In this document: positions 33,702 through 42,069 of the stretch, piece after piece
Layout: the number at the start of each line of letters is the position of its first letter
Position numbering within the stretch: position 1 is the first letter of the stretch
Source of the DNA: JBLEFH01 sp047345645
Lineage (GTDB): Bacteria > Pseudomonadota > Alphaproteobacteria > Rhodobacterales > Rhodobacteraceae
Strand: one strand, 5' to 3'
Length of the DNA: 64,000 nucleotides
NCBI GenBank assembly: GCA_047345645.1
Contig: JBLEFH010000001.1
Notes under the pieces: model-generated
What the model was told of the DNA's origin: nothing
Databases searched by the model: none
Seen by the model: the letters and a program-made list of their open reading frames with translations, nothing else
Position numbers and translations under genes: made by a program

Positions 33702-34527
33702 GGATCCGGGCTTCGCGCCGGCGAAAATTAACCTTGCTTTGCATGTGACGGGGCAGCGGCCTGACGGGCTGCACCTGCTCGACTCGTTGGTGGTGTTCGC
33801 GGGTGTGGGCGACCGGTTACGCTATGCCCCGGGCGGGACGCTGACGCTGGAGGTCAAGGGGCCGTTTGGGCCGGATCTGGACGGTGAGGCAGACAATCTC
33901 ATCCTTCGCGCGGCGCGTTTGTGCGGGGCGGGCGGCACGTTTTTGCTGGAAAAAAATCTGCCCGTCGCGTCGGGAATCGGCGGCGGGTCGGCGGATGCGG
34001 CGGCGACGTTGCGCTTGCTCGCCGAGGCCGGGTTTGCACTTCCGCATGAGGAAGAAATCTTAGCGCTCGGCGCAGATGTGCCGGTGTGTTTGCGCGGCGA
34101 AAACTGCATGATGCGCGGGATTGGGGAGGAGATTGATCCGGTTGATCTGCCTGCGCTCCAACTTGTCCTGGTCAATCCGGGCGTCTCCGTTTCAACAAGT
34201 GCGGTGTTCAAGGCGCTGGAAGCAAAAGACAATCCAGAAATGACGCCTCTTGCGGACCCGTTCGCGGATTGGCTCCGCGCGCAGCGGAATGACTTGGAAG
34301 CGCCCGCAAAGCAAACCGCGCCGGAAATTGCGACGGTGCTAAATGTGCTAGAAGATTCCGGCGCATGGCTCGCCCGGATGTCCGGCTCTGGCGCGACGTG
34401 TTTTGGTCTTTTTGAGAGCGCCGACGCGGCGAAAAATGCCGCCGCCGAGATTTCAAATATTAATCCAGAATGGTGGGTGCGCGCGGCTCAGACGACGCGC
34501 GAGACCACGAAATCCGGCAATTCCTGA
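33691..34527 (+). CDS. ispE: 4-diphosphocytidyl-2-C-methyl-D-erythritol kinase
   Basis: The 278-residue GHMP kinase has the substrate strand PAKINLALHV (residues 10-19, with the active-site Lys), the ATP loop PVASGIGGGSADAAA (91-105), GADVPVCL (127-134) with the catalytic Asp, and the late GSGATCFGLF motif. It phosphorylates the 2-hydroxyl of CDP-methylerythritol in the non-mevalonate isoprenoid pathway. The start at MPNKDPGF overlaps the TPR gene. Its 3' end overlaps by 40 bp the convergent polyprenyl synthase gene, which uses products of the same pathway. Confidence 0.93.
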   Translation: MPNKDPGFAPAKINLALHVTGQRPDGLHLLDSLVVFAGVGDRLRYAPGGTLTLEVKGPFGPDLDGEADNLILRAARLCGAGGTFLLEKNLPVASGIGGGSADAAATLRLLAEAGFALPHEEEILALGADVPVCLRGENCMMRGIGEEIDPVDLPALQLVLVNPGVSVSTSAVFKALEAKDNPEMTPLADPFADWLRAQRNDLEAPAKQTAPEIATVLNVLEDSGAWLARMSGSGATCFGLFESADAAKNAAAEISNINPEWWVRAAQTTRETTKSGNS

Positions 34528-35489
34528 AGCAGATCGCGCATCTCTGATGCGGGCAGCGGATCAAGCGCGGCTTTCGCGCGGGCTGCGTAGTCGAGCGCGG
34601 TTTGGCGCGTCGATTCCAGCGTGCCATGTTTGGCGAGAAGGCGCTGCGCTTCGTCGAGATCGGCGTCCTGCTGGTCGCCCTTCTCAATGGTGCGTTTCCA
34701 GAAAGCCCGCTCGGTGTCATCGCCCGCAGCAATTGCACGAATAACCGGAAGGGTCAGTTTTCGCTCACGAAAATCATCGCCAGTGTTCTTGCCGAGCGTC
34801 TGGCTAACGCCGCCATAATCCAGCACATCATCGACCATCTGGAAAGCGATGCCGAGCGCGTCGCCATAGGCGTGAAGCGCCGCGTTCACCTCGTCTGGCT
34901 GCTCCGCGATCACGCCGCCAACCTCGCAAGCCGCCGCGAAAAGCGCTGCGGTTTTGCCGCGAATGACTTGCAGATAGGTGTCCTCGGTCGTCGCGAGCGA
35001 CGCGGCGGCGGAGAGTTGCAGCACCTCGCCCTCGGCAATCACGGCGGAGGCGTTGGAAAGGATTTCCAGCACCTCAAGCGAACCGGGCGAGACCATCATC
35101 TGGAACGCCCGCGCGAAAAGATAATCGCCGACGAGAACCGAAGATTTGTTGTCCCACAACAGGTTAGCGGACGGACGACCGCGCCGTTGGCGGCTTTCAT
35201 CAACCACATCATCATGAAGCAGCGTCGCCGTGTGGATGAACTCCACCGTCGCCGCGAGGCTGATATGATGCGACCCGTCATAGCCGCACATCCGTGCGCT
35301 CGCCAAGGTTAACATGGGCCGCAGACGCTTGCCGCCGGCCTCGACGAGATGCGCGGTGACCTCCGGGATCCGGGGGGCGTGTTCCGACTGCATCCGCATG
35401 CGAATTTCACGGTTCACCGCGTCCATATCGTCGGACAACGCGACCTGAAGACGGTCGATCACGGGGCTGATAACGGAGCGGTCGGTCAT
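34488..35489 (-). CDS. Long-chain polyprenyl diphosphate synthase (octaprenyl/decaprenyl type)
   Basis: The 333-residue trans-prenyltransferase has the two aspartate-rich motifs LLHDDVVDESRQRRG (93-97 DDVVD) and FQMVDDVLDY (220-224), plus the substrate GGKRLRPML. The start MTDRSVISPVIDRLQ is chosen because it begins the conserved fold; the frame remains open far upstream on the minus strand under other genes, which is incidental. It elongates farnesyl diphosphate with IPP to make the ubiquinone side chain. Decaprenyl (Q10) is the usual product in this bacterial group, but the length is not readable here. Confidence 0.92.
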   Translation of the reverse strand: MTDRSVISPVIDRLQVALSDDMDAVNREIRMRMQSEHAPRIPEVTAHLVEAGGKRLRPMLTLASARMCGYDGSHHISLAATVEFIHTATLLHDDVVDESRQRRGRPSANLLWDNKSSVLVGDYLFARAFQMMVSPGSLEVLEILSNASAVIAEGEVLQLSAAASLATTEDTYLQVIRGKTAALFAAACEVGGVIAEQPDEVNAALHAYGDALGIAFQMVDDVLDYGGVSQTLGKNTGDDFRERKLTLPVIRAIAAGDDTERAFWKRTIEKGDQQDADLDEAQRLLAKHGTLESTRQTALDYAARAKAALDPLPASEMRDLLQELPDFVVSRVV

Positions 35490-35541
35490 TGACGGATCCC
35501 TTCGCGCAGTCTCAATTGGGGGCGATTGCCGGAGGAGAGCC

Positions 35542-35754
35542 ATGCGCGAAGTGCTTCGCACAAACGACCCAGCCACCCTTGCGTTCGCCCAAGCGGTGCT
35601 TCGTTCCGAGGGTATAGAGCCATTCCTGTTCGACGTAAATATGAGCGTTTTAGAAGGCTCTATCGGAATTCTGCCGCGCCGCGTCATGGTGGCGGACAGC
35701 GATGCCGAGGATGCGGTCGCGGCACTGCGCGACAATGGGCTGATCGAGACGTGA
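35542..35754 (+). CDS. DUF2007 small protein
   Basis: The 70-residue protein is of the DUF2007 'putative signal transducing' family: EVLRTNDPATLAFAQAVLRSEGIEPFLFD and an end in GILPRRVMVADSDAEDAVAAL, forming a compact alpha-beta fold. Its TGA overlaps the GTG start of a methyltransferase gene, so the two are coupled. The function is unknown; adjacency suggests it may assist or sense for the methyltransferase. Confidence 0.87.
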   Translation: MREVLRTNDPATLAFAQAVLRSEGIEPFLFDVNMSVLEGSIGILPRRVMVADSDAEDAVAALRDNGLIET

Positions 35755-36506
35755 GCGAGAGCCTCGACGATTTTCTCGGCGGGCGGATCCAGCTTTTTCA
35801 GCCTGTTGAGGGATATCGCGCGGGCACGGATCCGGTGTTTTTGGCGGCGGCCGTGCCTGCGAAGCCGGGGCAAAATGTGTTGGAACTGGGCTGCGGGTCG
35901 GGCGCGGCGCTTGCCTGCCTTGCTGCGCGAATCGCTGATGTGAAACTTTTGGGTGTGGAAAAACAGGCGGACGCGGCAGAACGGGCGCGCCGCAATCTGG
36001 CGCAGAATGGATTTTCCGGGGAGATCGTGACGGCTGATCTCTTCAATCTGCCATCCGGTCTGCGCGAGCGGCAGTTTGACCACGTGATCTTCAATCCCCC
36101 CTTTTGGGCGCAACATGCCGGGCATAAAGCGGAAAATCCGCAGCGGGCGCAGTCGCGTCACATGGAGGCAGGCGTTGAGGCGTGGATCGACGCGGCGCTC
36201 CGCCGCACGCAGCCAAAGGGCGAGGTCACGCTGATCCATTTGGCGGAGCGGCTCGATGCGATCCTTGCGGCGCTTCACGGACGGGCGGGGGATCTGCGCG
36301 TTTTGCCGCTGACGGCGCGAGACGGGCGCGCCGCAGGGAGGGTCATCGTGACCGCGCGCAAAGGGCGCAAAGGCGGGCTAACCCTTTACCCGCCCTTGGT
36401 TCTTCACCGGGGCACCACCCATCAGGACGGCGACGAATTTACAAATGACGCACGCGCCATCCTGCGAGATGGTGAAGAAATATGGAATAGATTCAGTTTT
36501 TTGTGA
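35751..36506 (+). CDS. TrmN6-like class I SAM-dependent N6-adenine methyltransferase
   Basis: The 251-residue protein starts with GTG (MSESLDDFLGGRIQLFQPVEGYRAG), the standard N-terminus of the TrmN6/YfiC group that modifies A37 of tRNA1-Val. The SAM-binding motif is LELGCGSG (44-51) and the catalytic FNPPF (114-118) is the N6-adenine NPPY variant. It overlaps the DUF2007 gene as GTGA. The target could instead be another tRNA or an rRNA or protein site; the family call is firm and the target is inferred. Confidence 0.85.
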   Translation: MSESLDDFLGGRIQLFQPVEGYRAGTDPVFLAAAVPAKPGQNVLELGCGSGAALACLAARIADVKLLGVEKQADAAERARRNLAQNGFSGEIVTADLFNLPSGLRERQFDHVIFNPPFWAQHAGHKAENPQRAQSRHMEAGVEAWIDAALRRTQPKGEVTLIHLAERLDAILAALHGRAGDLRVLPLTARDGRAAGRVIVTARKGRKGGLTLYPPLVLHRGTTHQDGDEFTNDARAILRDGEEIWNRFSFL

Positions 36507-36577
36507 CAGGTAGGTGACAGATCGGTTTTTCTGTGCTGCACTACTCGAACGGGAACACGTATGGAGGAGCCACCCCG

Positions 36578-36748
36578 ATGAGTGTTGAAAACCATATCAG
36601 CAAGCTTCACGAAAAGCATACGGAACTGTCAGACCGGGTGGAGGCGATTCAGCGCAGCCCCGGATCCAGCGACGCCGAAATTGCAGAGCTGAAAAAGCAA
36701 AAGCTCAAGATCAAGGAAGAGATCACGCGATTGGAAGGCGCGGGCTAA
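36578..36748 (+). CDS. YdcH/DUF465 small coiled-coil protein
   Basis: The 56-residue protein starts MSVENHISKLHEKHTELSDRVEA, with GGAGGAG upstream. The ELKKQKLKIKEEITRLE end gives a two-helix hairpin typical of DUF465 (YdcH) proteins, which are abundant but uncharacterised. It stands alone, with a promoter gap before it and a terminator after. Confidence 0.9.
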   Translation: MSVENHISKLHEKHTELSDRVEAIQRSPGSSDAEIAELKKQKLKIKEEITRLEGAG

Positions 36749-36767
36749 GCGAAGCCAGCTGAACAAA

Positions 36768-36799
36768 AAAGGGCGGAGCCGCGGCTCCGCCCTTTCTTT
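36768..36799. terminator. Bidirectional Rho-independent terminator
   Basis: A 10-bp perfect stem, GGGCGGAGCC/GGCTCCGCCC, with a two-base gap is flanked by A6 and TTTCTTTTT, so it works for the DUF465 gene on plus and phaB on minus. Confidence 0.93.
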
Positions 36800-36811
36800 T
36801 TGGGGACTCGA

Positions 36812-37534
36812 TCAGACGAGATACTGACCGCCATTTGCCGAGATGGTCGAGCCGGTGATGAAGCCCGCCTCTTCAGACGCCAGGAACACCACGCAGCGCG
36901 CGATCTCCTCCGGCTCACCAAGACGGCCAACCGGGATCTGGCCGATGATGGATTCGCGCACCTTCTCCGGCACCGCCATGACCATTTCGGTCGCGATATA
37001 GCCGGGGCAGATCGCGTTCACGGTGATGCCTTTTGCCGCACCTTCCTGCGCCAGCGCCTTGGTTAGGCCAAGATCTCCCGCCTTCGCCGCCGAGTAGTTG
37101 CCCTGACCGAATTGGCCCTTCTGGCCATTGATCGAGGAAATATTGACGATCCGGCCAAAGCCGCGCTCACGCATTTTCGGCCAGAGCGGGTGGGTCATGT
37201 TGAAGATGCCGGTGAGGTTGGTGTTAATCACTTCGTTCCACTGCTCCGGCGTCATTTTGTGGAACGGAGCGTCGCGGGTGATCCCGGCATTGTTGATGAG
37301 AATGTCGATCGGGCCGAGCTCATCCTCGATTTTCGCGATCCCGTCGGCGCAGGCGTCGTAATCCGCGACCGACCATTTATAGGTCTTGATGCCGGTCTCT
37401 TCGGTGAATTTCGACGCGGCTTCGTCATTGCCGCCATAGGTCGCGGCGACGGTATATCCCGCTTCTTTCAATGCCTTGGAAATGGCTGCGCCGATCCCGC
37501 GCGAGCCGCCAGTGACAAGTGCTACACGTGCCAT
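36812..37534 (-). CDS. phaB: Acetoacetyl-CoA reductase
   Basis: The 240-residue short-chain dehydrogenase has a GGSRGIGAAISK cofactor loop (residues 9-20), NNAGI (81-85), and a catalytic Ser in NISSINGQKGQFGQ with Tyr148 and Lys151 (NYSAAKAG). The QFGQGNYSAAKAG and NGGQYLV ends are typical of PhaB. It reduces acetoacetyl-CoA to (R)-3-hydroxybutyryl-CoA for polyhydroxybutyrate. It follows phaA by 32 bases, forming a two-gene operon with phaR divergent. Confidence 0.95.
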   Translation of the reverse strand: MARVALVTGGSRGIGAAISKALKEAGYTVAATYGGNDEAASKFTEETGIKTYKWSVADYDACADGIAKIEDELGPIDILINNAGITRDAPFHKMTPEQWNEVINTNLTGIFNMTHPLWPKMRERGFGRIVNISSINGQKGQFGQGNYSAAKAGDLGLTKALAQEGAAKGITVNAICPGYIATEMVMAVPEKVRESIIGQIPVGRLGEPEEIARCVVFLASEEAGFITGSTISANGGQYLV

Positions 37535-37566
37535 AAATAGTCTCCCTAAGTTTATTTATCTTGTTT

Positions 37567-38742
37567 TCAGTCGCGCTCAACGCAGAGGGCCACGCCCATG
37601 CCGCCGCCGATGCAGAGCGTTGCGAGGCCTTTTTTCGCGTCGCGCTTCTCCATCTCATGCAGCAAGGTTACGAGGACGCGGGCACCGGACGCGCCGATCG
37701 GGTGGCCAATCGCAATGGCGCCGCCATTCACGTTAACCTTTTCGGTATCCCAGCCCATCTCCTTGTTCACCGCACATGCCTGCGCCGCGAAGGCCTCGTT
37801 GGCTTCAATCAGATCGAGATCCTCGACCTTCCAGCCAGCACGCTTGAGCGCTTTTTGCGAGGCATAGATCGGGCCCGCGCCCATAATTCGCGGGTCGAGA
37901 CCGGCGGTCGCATAGGCCACAATGCGGGCCAGCGGTTTGACGCCACGCTCTTTGGCGTTTTCTTCACTCATCAACACGACAGCGGCCGCGCCATCATTGA
38001 GGCCGGAGGCGTTCCCTGCCGTCACGGACCCCTCTTTCGAGAACGCCGGACGCAGTTTTTCCATGTTTTCCAGCGACGCACCGTGGCGGATATACTCATC
38101 ATCCTCGACGACCTTGTCGCCTTTGCGGTCCTTCACGGTGAACGGGATGATCTCATCCTTGAACTTGCCGTCCTTCTGCGCCGCTTCCGCGCGGTTCTGG
38201 GAGGTCACCGCGAATTTGTCCTGCTCCTCGCGCGAGATTTGCCATTTTTCGGCGACATTCTCGGCGGTTGTGCCCATGTGGTAATTGTTGAACGCGTCCC
38301 AGAGGCCGTCATGCACCATCGTATCGGTGAATTTTGCGTCGCCCATTTTCTGGCCTGCGCGCATGGTCGAGGCATGGGGGGACAAGGACATATTTTCCTG
38401 CCCGCCCGCGACGACAATATCCGCCTGACCCGTCTGGATTTGCTGCGCACCCAGCATCACGGCGCGAAGGCCCGAGCCGCACACCTGGTTCAGACCCCAA
38501 GCCGACGCTTCTTCGGGAAGGCCCGCGAGAATATGCGCCTGACGCGCCGGGTTCTGGCCTTGAGCAGCGGTCAAAACCTGACCCAGAATGGTTTCGTCCA
38601 CCTCATCCGGCGAGACTTTCGCACGCTCCAGAACGCCCTTGATGACGGCGGCGCCAAGCTCATGCGCCGGAGTTTTGGCGAATGAGCCCATAAAACTCCC
38701 CACCGCGGTGCGTCCTGCGGATGCGATTACGACATTGGTCAT
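37567..38742 (-). CDS. phaA: Acetyl-CoA acetyltransferase of PHB synthesis
   Basis: This is a full-length 391-residue thiolase with the nucleophile C88 in LNQVCGSGLRAVMLG, the catalytic His in AIAIGHPIGASGARV, and a second cysteine at CIGGGMGVAL near the end. GGGAGACACGC precedes the ATG. It condenses acetyl-CoA to acetoacetyl-CoA, the substrate of phaB immediately downstream. It is more typical of PHB thiolases than the copy at 11.4 kb, given its operon context. Confidence 0.95.
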   Translation of the reverse strand: MTNVVIASAGRTAVGSFMGSFAKTPAHELGAAVIKGVLERAKVSPDEVDETILGQVLTAAQGQNPARQAHILAGLPEEASAWGLNQVCGSGLRAVMLGAQQIQTGQADIVVAGGQENMSLSPHASTMRAGQKMGDAKFTDTMVHDGLWDAFNNYHMGTTAENVAEKWQISREEQDKFAVTSQNRAEAAQKDGKFKDEIIPFTVKDRKGDKVVEDDEYIRHGASLENMEKLRPAFSKEGSVTAGNASGLNDGAAAVVLMSEENAKERGVKPLARIVAYATAGLDPRIMGAGPIYASQKALKRAGWKVEDLDLIEANEAFAAQACAVNKEMGWDTEKVNVNGGAIAIGHPIGASGARVLVTLLHEMEKRDAKKGLATLCIGGGMGVALCVERD

Positions 38743-38904
38743 GCGTGTCTCCCTTACGCGATTAACTTTCTTCGACCGCCACGCAATTTTGTTACAAATA
38801 ATGGCGGTTTGGGGAAGCTTATGTGGGGCACGCCGGATATTGCAACCGCTAATTCGTGAGCTTTTTACCTTAGGTCACTTCGCGCCGTCTCGTTGCGACA
38901 CGCG

Positions 38905-38971
38905 TTTTCGCAATGCTTGTGCAATGCAAAAAAAATGGTAGTTTCGAAATAAATGCACAATTTTTGCAGGG
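38905..38971. promoter_or_regulatory. TGC-rich repeats upstream of phaR (candidate PhaR sites)
   Basis: Two direct copies of GCAATGC at 38910-38916 and 38921-38927 are spaced exactly 11 bases, one helical turn. They are followed by A8 and, closer to phaR, TGCACAA and TTTTTGCAG (38953-38968). PhaR-type repressors in related bacteria bind TGC-rich DNA, so these are candidate autoregulatory sites in the 238-base gap shared with the divergent phaA promoter. This is inference from pattern and position. Confidence 0.45.
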
Positions 38972-38980
38972 GGAGTGGCA

Positions 38981-39562
38981 ATGGCTGCACGTAAGCGGGT
39001 CGAAGGCGAACCCATCGTCATTAAGAAATATGCCAACCGGCGGCTCTATAACACTGAAAAGTCTAGCTATGTGACGCTGGACTCGCTCAGTGAACTGGTG
39101 CGCGAAGGGCGTGAATTTGTGGTGCGCGACGCAAAATCCGGGGAAGATATTACCCGGACGGTGCTGGCGCAGATCATTTTCGATGAAGAATCAAAGGGGC
39201 AAACCATGCTCCCGACGAATTTTTTGCGGCAGCTCATTCAGCTTTACGGTGATGCGCTGCAAGGCTTCGTGCCGGGCTATCTCGAAAGCTCGATGCAGAG
39301 TTTCGCGGAGAATCAGGATAAATTCCGCCAACAACTTCGTGCCACACTTGGCTCCAATCCGGCGATGATCGGGATGGAAGAACTGGTGAAGCGGAACATG
39401 GAAATTTACCAGAACGCCATGCGCATGTTCAGCCCGTTCCAGCAGGGCGAAAAAGGCGGAGAAATGACCGCGGATAAAGCGGAAATTGCTGCGCTGAAAA
39501 CGCAGATGGCTGAGATGCAAAAACAGATCGAGCGTCTCAGCGGTGAGAAGGCGGATAGCTAA
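38981..39562 (+). CDS. phaR: Polyhydroxyalkanoate synthesis repressor PhaR
   Basis: The 193-residue protein has the diagnostic PhaR N-terminal DNA-binding domain PIVIKKYANRRLYNTEKSSYVTLDSL (positions about 12-37) and the following GEDITRTVLAQIIFDEES. The middle PHB accumulation domain ends in a C-terminal coiled coil (EIAALKTQMAEMQKQIERL). GGGGGAG five bases before the ATG favours this over a GTG six bases upstream. It senses PHB granules and represses phasin and its own gene in relatives. It is divergent from phaAB and ends at its own terminator. Confidence 0.94.
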   Translation: MAARKRVEGEPIVIKKYANRRLYNTEKSSYVTLDSLSELVREGREFVVRDAKSGEDITRTVLAQIIFDEESKGQTMLPTNFLRQLIQLYGDALQGFVPGYLESSMQSFAENQDKFRQQLRATLGSNPAMIGMEELVKRNMEIYQNAMRMFSPFQQGEKGGEMTADKAEIAALKTQMAEMQKQIERLSGEKADS

Positions 39563-39584
39563 CTCCGCCAAGCCACGGATAAGA

Positions 39585-39616
39585 AAAAACGCGGGGCCAG
39601 GTGCTCCGCGTTTTTA
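39585..39616. terminator. Terminator between phaR and the EAL gene
   Basis: A 10-bp stem, AAAAACGCGG/CCGCGTTTTT, around a loop of about 11 bases has A and T runs on both flanks, so it can act for both convergent genes. It overlaps the 3' end of the EAL gene. Confidence 0.85.
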
Positions 39617-40411
39617 TTTGGGCAGTTCGGAAAGCGGCGCGGGACGGCCGAAATGGAAGCCCTGCATCGCTTGAACGCCGAGTTTTTCCAGCGTCCGTGC
39701 TTCTTCTTCGGTCTCCACAAATTCGGCGACGGTGAACATCCCGAAATGCTCGGCGATGGAGACGAGGGCGCGGATCAGAACTTGATTGTCCTCCGAGCGG
39801 TTCACTTCGCGGGTGAATTGCCCATCCACCTTGACCATATCGAAGGCGAAATCGCGGAAGTGGCGGAAGGCGGTGTAGCCGGCACCGAAATCGTCCATCG
39901 CGAAACTAACGCCGAGATTATGGATGTCGTGCATAAATTCCGACACACGCCGCGATTCGAACATGGCGACCGATTCGGTGATCTCGATGATGAGTCGCTC
40001 TGCGGTGGCCGGATCATTATCGAGCGCGTCGTGCAGCAGCGCGGTATAGTCCGCATCGCCGATGGAAAGGGACGACATATTCACCGAGAGACGCATATGC
40101 GGATGCTCGCGCAAGGTGCGGATGCCTTGCCCCAGAACCGTGCGGTCAATAATCCGCCCCACATCGGCATGTTCGATAAACGGGATAAACTCGCCCGCCG
40201 GGACGAGGCTCCCGGCACGGTCCCGAATACGGACAAGCCCCTCATAGAAAGCCGGCGTGCGAATGTCGCGGCTGACGACCGGCTGAAAGGCAAGCTCGAA
40301 ACGGTTTTCGGTGATCGCATCTTCGACGAGTTGCACCGCAGCGCGGCGCCGCACAGCATGAGCGAGTGTGCCTGCTTCGATCGGAATAACTTCGGATTGA
40401 AATGCACTCAT
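39614..40411 (-). CDS. EAL-domain cyclic-di-GMP phosphodiesterase
   Basis: The 265-residue protein is almost entirely one EAL domain, without GGDEF, receiver or membrane parts. Key residues are in place: E57 in EGLVR (an EAL variant), N111, E143 (IIEITES), D173-D174 in MDDFGAGYTAF, K194 in VKVDGQF, E230 and E233, and a late QGFHFGRP. It should therefore hydrolyse c-di-GMP to pGpG, unless the EGL change lowers activity. No sensory domain is attached, so control must be at expression level or by partners. Confidence 0.88.
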   Translation of the reverse strand: MSAFQSEVIPIEAGTLAHAVRRRAAVQLVEDAITENRFELAFQPVVSRDIRTPAFYEGLVRIRDRAGSLVPAGEFIPFIEHADVGRIIDRTVLGQGIRTLREHPHMRLSVNMSSLSIGDADYTALLHDALDNDPATAERLIIEITESVAMFESRRVSEFMHDIHNLGVSFAMDDFGAGYTAFRHFRDFAFDMVKVDGQFTREVNRSEDNQVLIRALVSIAEHFGMFTVAEFVETEEEARTLEKLGVQAMQGFHFGRPAPLSELPK

Positions 40412-40496
40412 GCTTTTGCTCCCTTTTCGATGGGATCAATCTGTGGTGAAAACTGTAAAGAACGCGTAAAGACGCAACGTTTTTTTGAGGGAAGTC

Positions 40497-41087
40497 ATGA
40501 GCGATATTACGCGCTGCCCGTGGTGCGGTACGGACCCGATTTATGTGGACTATCACGATCAGGAGTGGGGCGTTCCTGAATATAACAGCCGCGCCCTCTG
40601 GGAAAAAATGGTGCTCGATGGCTTTCAGGCGGGGCTGTCCTGGATCACCATTCTTAAAAAACGTGACAATTTTCGCATCGCTTTTGACGGCTTCGATCCG
40701 GTCATTATCGGTAACTATAATGAAGAAAAGATAAACAGCTTGCTGAGTGATCCTGGGATCATCCGGCATCGCGGCAAAATCGAGGCGACGATCCGCGGCG
40801 CGCAGCTATGGCAGGAGATTGAGGCGCAAGAAGGTTTTGCCGATTATCTCTGGGGATTTGTGGGTGATGCGCCGATCCAGAATACTTTCGCGACCATCGC
40901 TGACGTGCCGACCTCGACGCCGCTTTCCGAAACCATTTCGAAGGATTTGAAGGCCAAGGGCTTTCGATTTGTCGGGCCGACCATCATCTATGCCTTTATG
41001 GAAGCTGTCGGGATGGTGAATGATCATTTAACAAGCTGTCACCGCCATGCGGCGGTTGCTGGACTTCCGCCGCGTCACCGGGCATAA
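40497..41087 (+). CDS. tag: DNA-3-methyladenine glycosylase I
   Basis: The 196-residue protein has the TAG signature MSDITRCPWCGTDPIYVDYHDQEWGVP at its N-terminus, with a zinc-binding Cys and His, a catalytic region LWEKMVLDGFQAGLSW, and a C-terminal DHLTSCHRH with the remaining zinc ligands. It removes 3-methyladenine from alkylated DNA. GAGGGAAGTC precedes the ATG. It lies 25 bases before accA but has no functional link with it. Confidence 0.93.
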   Translation: MSDITRCPWCGTDPIYVDYHDQEWGVPEYNSRALWEKMVLDGFQAGLSWITILKKRDNFRIAFDGFDPVIIGNYNEEKINSLLSDPGIIRHRGKIEATIRGAQLWQEIEAQEGFADYLWGFVGDAPIQNTFATIADVPTSTPLSETISKDLKAKGFRFVGPTIIYAFMEAVGMVNDHLTSCHRHAAVAGLPPRHRA

Positions 41088-41112
41088 AACCGCCGACTGA
41101 GAAAGGGCAACG

Positions 41113-42069
41113 ATGCATAGCTATCTGGATTTCGAAAAAGGTCTCGCGGACATCGAAGGCAAGGCGGAAGAGCTGCGCGCGTCCGGCACGAAAGAGGGCG
41201 GCGCGGATATGCGCTCCGAGGCGAAAGCCCTTGATAAGAAAGCCGCAGCGCTGCTCAAGGATCTCTATGGCAAGCTGGATGCGTGGCAGAAAACGCAAGT
41301 TGCGCGTCACCCGCAGCGGCCGCATTGCAAGGATTATATCGACACGCTGTTTACGGAATTTACACCGCTGGCGGGTGATCGTGCATTTGGTGAGGACGAC
41401 GCGGTCATGGGCGGGCTGGCGCGTCTGAACGACCGGCCGGTAATTGTGATCGGCCACGAGAAGGGCAGCGATACCAATTCGCGGCTGAAGCATAATTTCG
41501 GCATGGCGCGGCCGGAGGGCTACCGCAAAGCCGTGCGTCTGATGCAGATGGCGGACAAGTTTGGTCTGCCGGTGGTGACTCTTGTGGATACGGCGGGGGC
41601 CTATCCGGGCAAGGGGGCTGAGGAACGCGGGCAGTCGGAGGCCATTGCGCGCTCGACGGAGATGTGTCTGCGTGCCGGGGTGCCGTTTGTGTCGGTGATT
41701 ATCGGTGAAGGCGGGTCCGGCGGGGCGGTGGCCTTCGCGACCGCGGATCATCTGATCATGCTGGAGCATTCGATCTATTCGGTGATCTCGCCCGAAGGTT
41801 GCGCGTCGATCTTGTGGAAGGATTCCAACAAGATGCGCGAAGCGGCGGAAGCGCTGAGGCTCACCGCGCAGGACCTCAAGAAGCTTGGCGTGGCTGACGA
41901 GATCGTTGATGAACCAGTGGGCGGCGCGCAGCGCGACCCGGAAGCGGCGATCAAGGCGGTTGGCACGGCGATTGAAGCGGCGCTCGACCGGCTTGAGGAG
42001 AAAAGCGGCGAGGAGCTGATCAAATCGCGCCGGAAGAAATATCTCGAAGTGGGGTCCAAGGGGCTCTAA
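41113..42069 (+). CDS. accA: Acetyl-CoA carboxylase carboxyltransferase subunit alpha
   Basis: This is a full-length 318-residue subunit with MHSYLDFEKGLADIEGK at the start, the GHEKGSDTNSRLKHNFGMARPEGYRK and TAGAYPGKGAEERGQSEAI motifs, and the oxyanion GEGGSGGA. With AccD it moves carboxyl from biotin to acetyl-CoA to give malonyl-CoA. It has no N-terminal zinc domain, as expected for AccA. Its TAA is followed without a gap by the ATG of a PaiB-like gene. Confidence 0.96.
   Translation: MHSYLDFEKGLADIEGKAEELRASGTKEGGADMRSEAKALDKKAAALLKDLYGKLDAWQKTQVARHPQRPHCKDYIDTLFTEFTPLAGDRAFGEDDAVMGGLARLNDRPVIVIGHEKGSDTNSRLKHNFGMARPEGYRKAVRLMQMADKFGLPVVTLVDTAGAYPGKGAEERGQSEAIARSTEMCLRAGVPFVSVIIGEGGSGGAVAFATADHLIMLEHSIYSVISPEGCASILWKDSNKMREAAEALRLTAQDLKKLGVADEIVDEPVGGAQRDPEAAIKAVGTAIEAALDRLEEKSGEELIKSRRKKYLEVGSKGL

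Noticed and set aside
34488..36278. 596-codon reading of the prenyl synthase extending under the DUF2007 and methyltransferase genes
   Set aside because: The synthase domain begins at MTDRSV; the upstream extension is antisense to a good methyltransferase.
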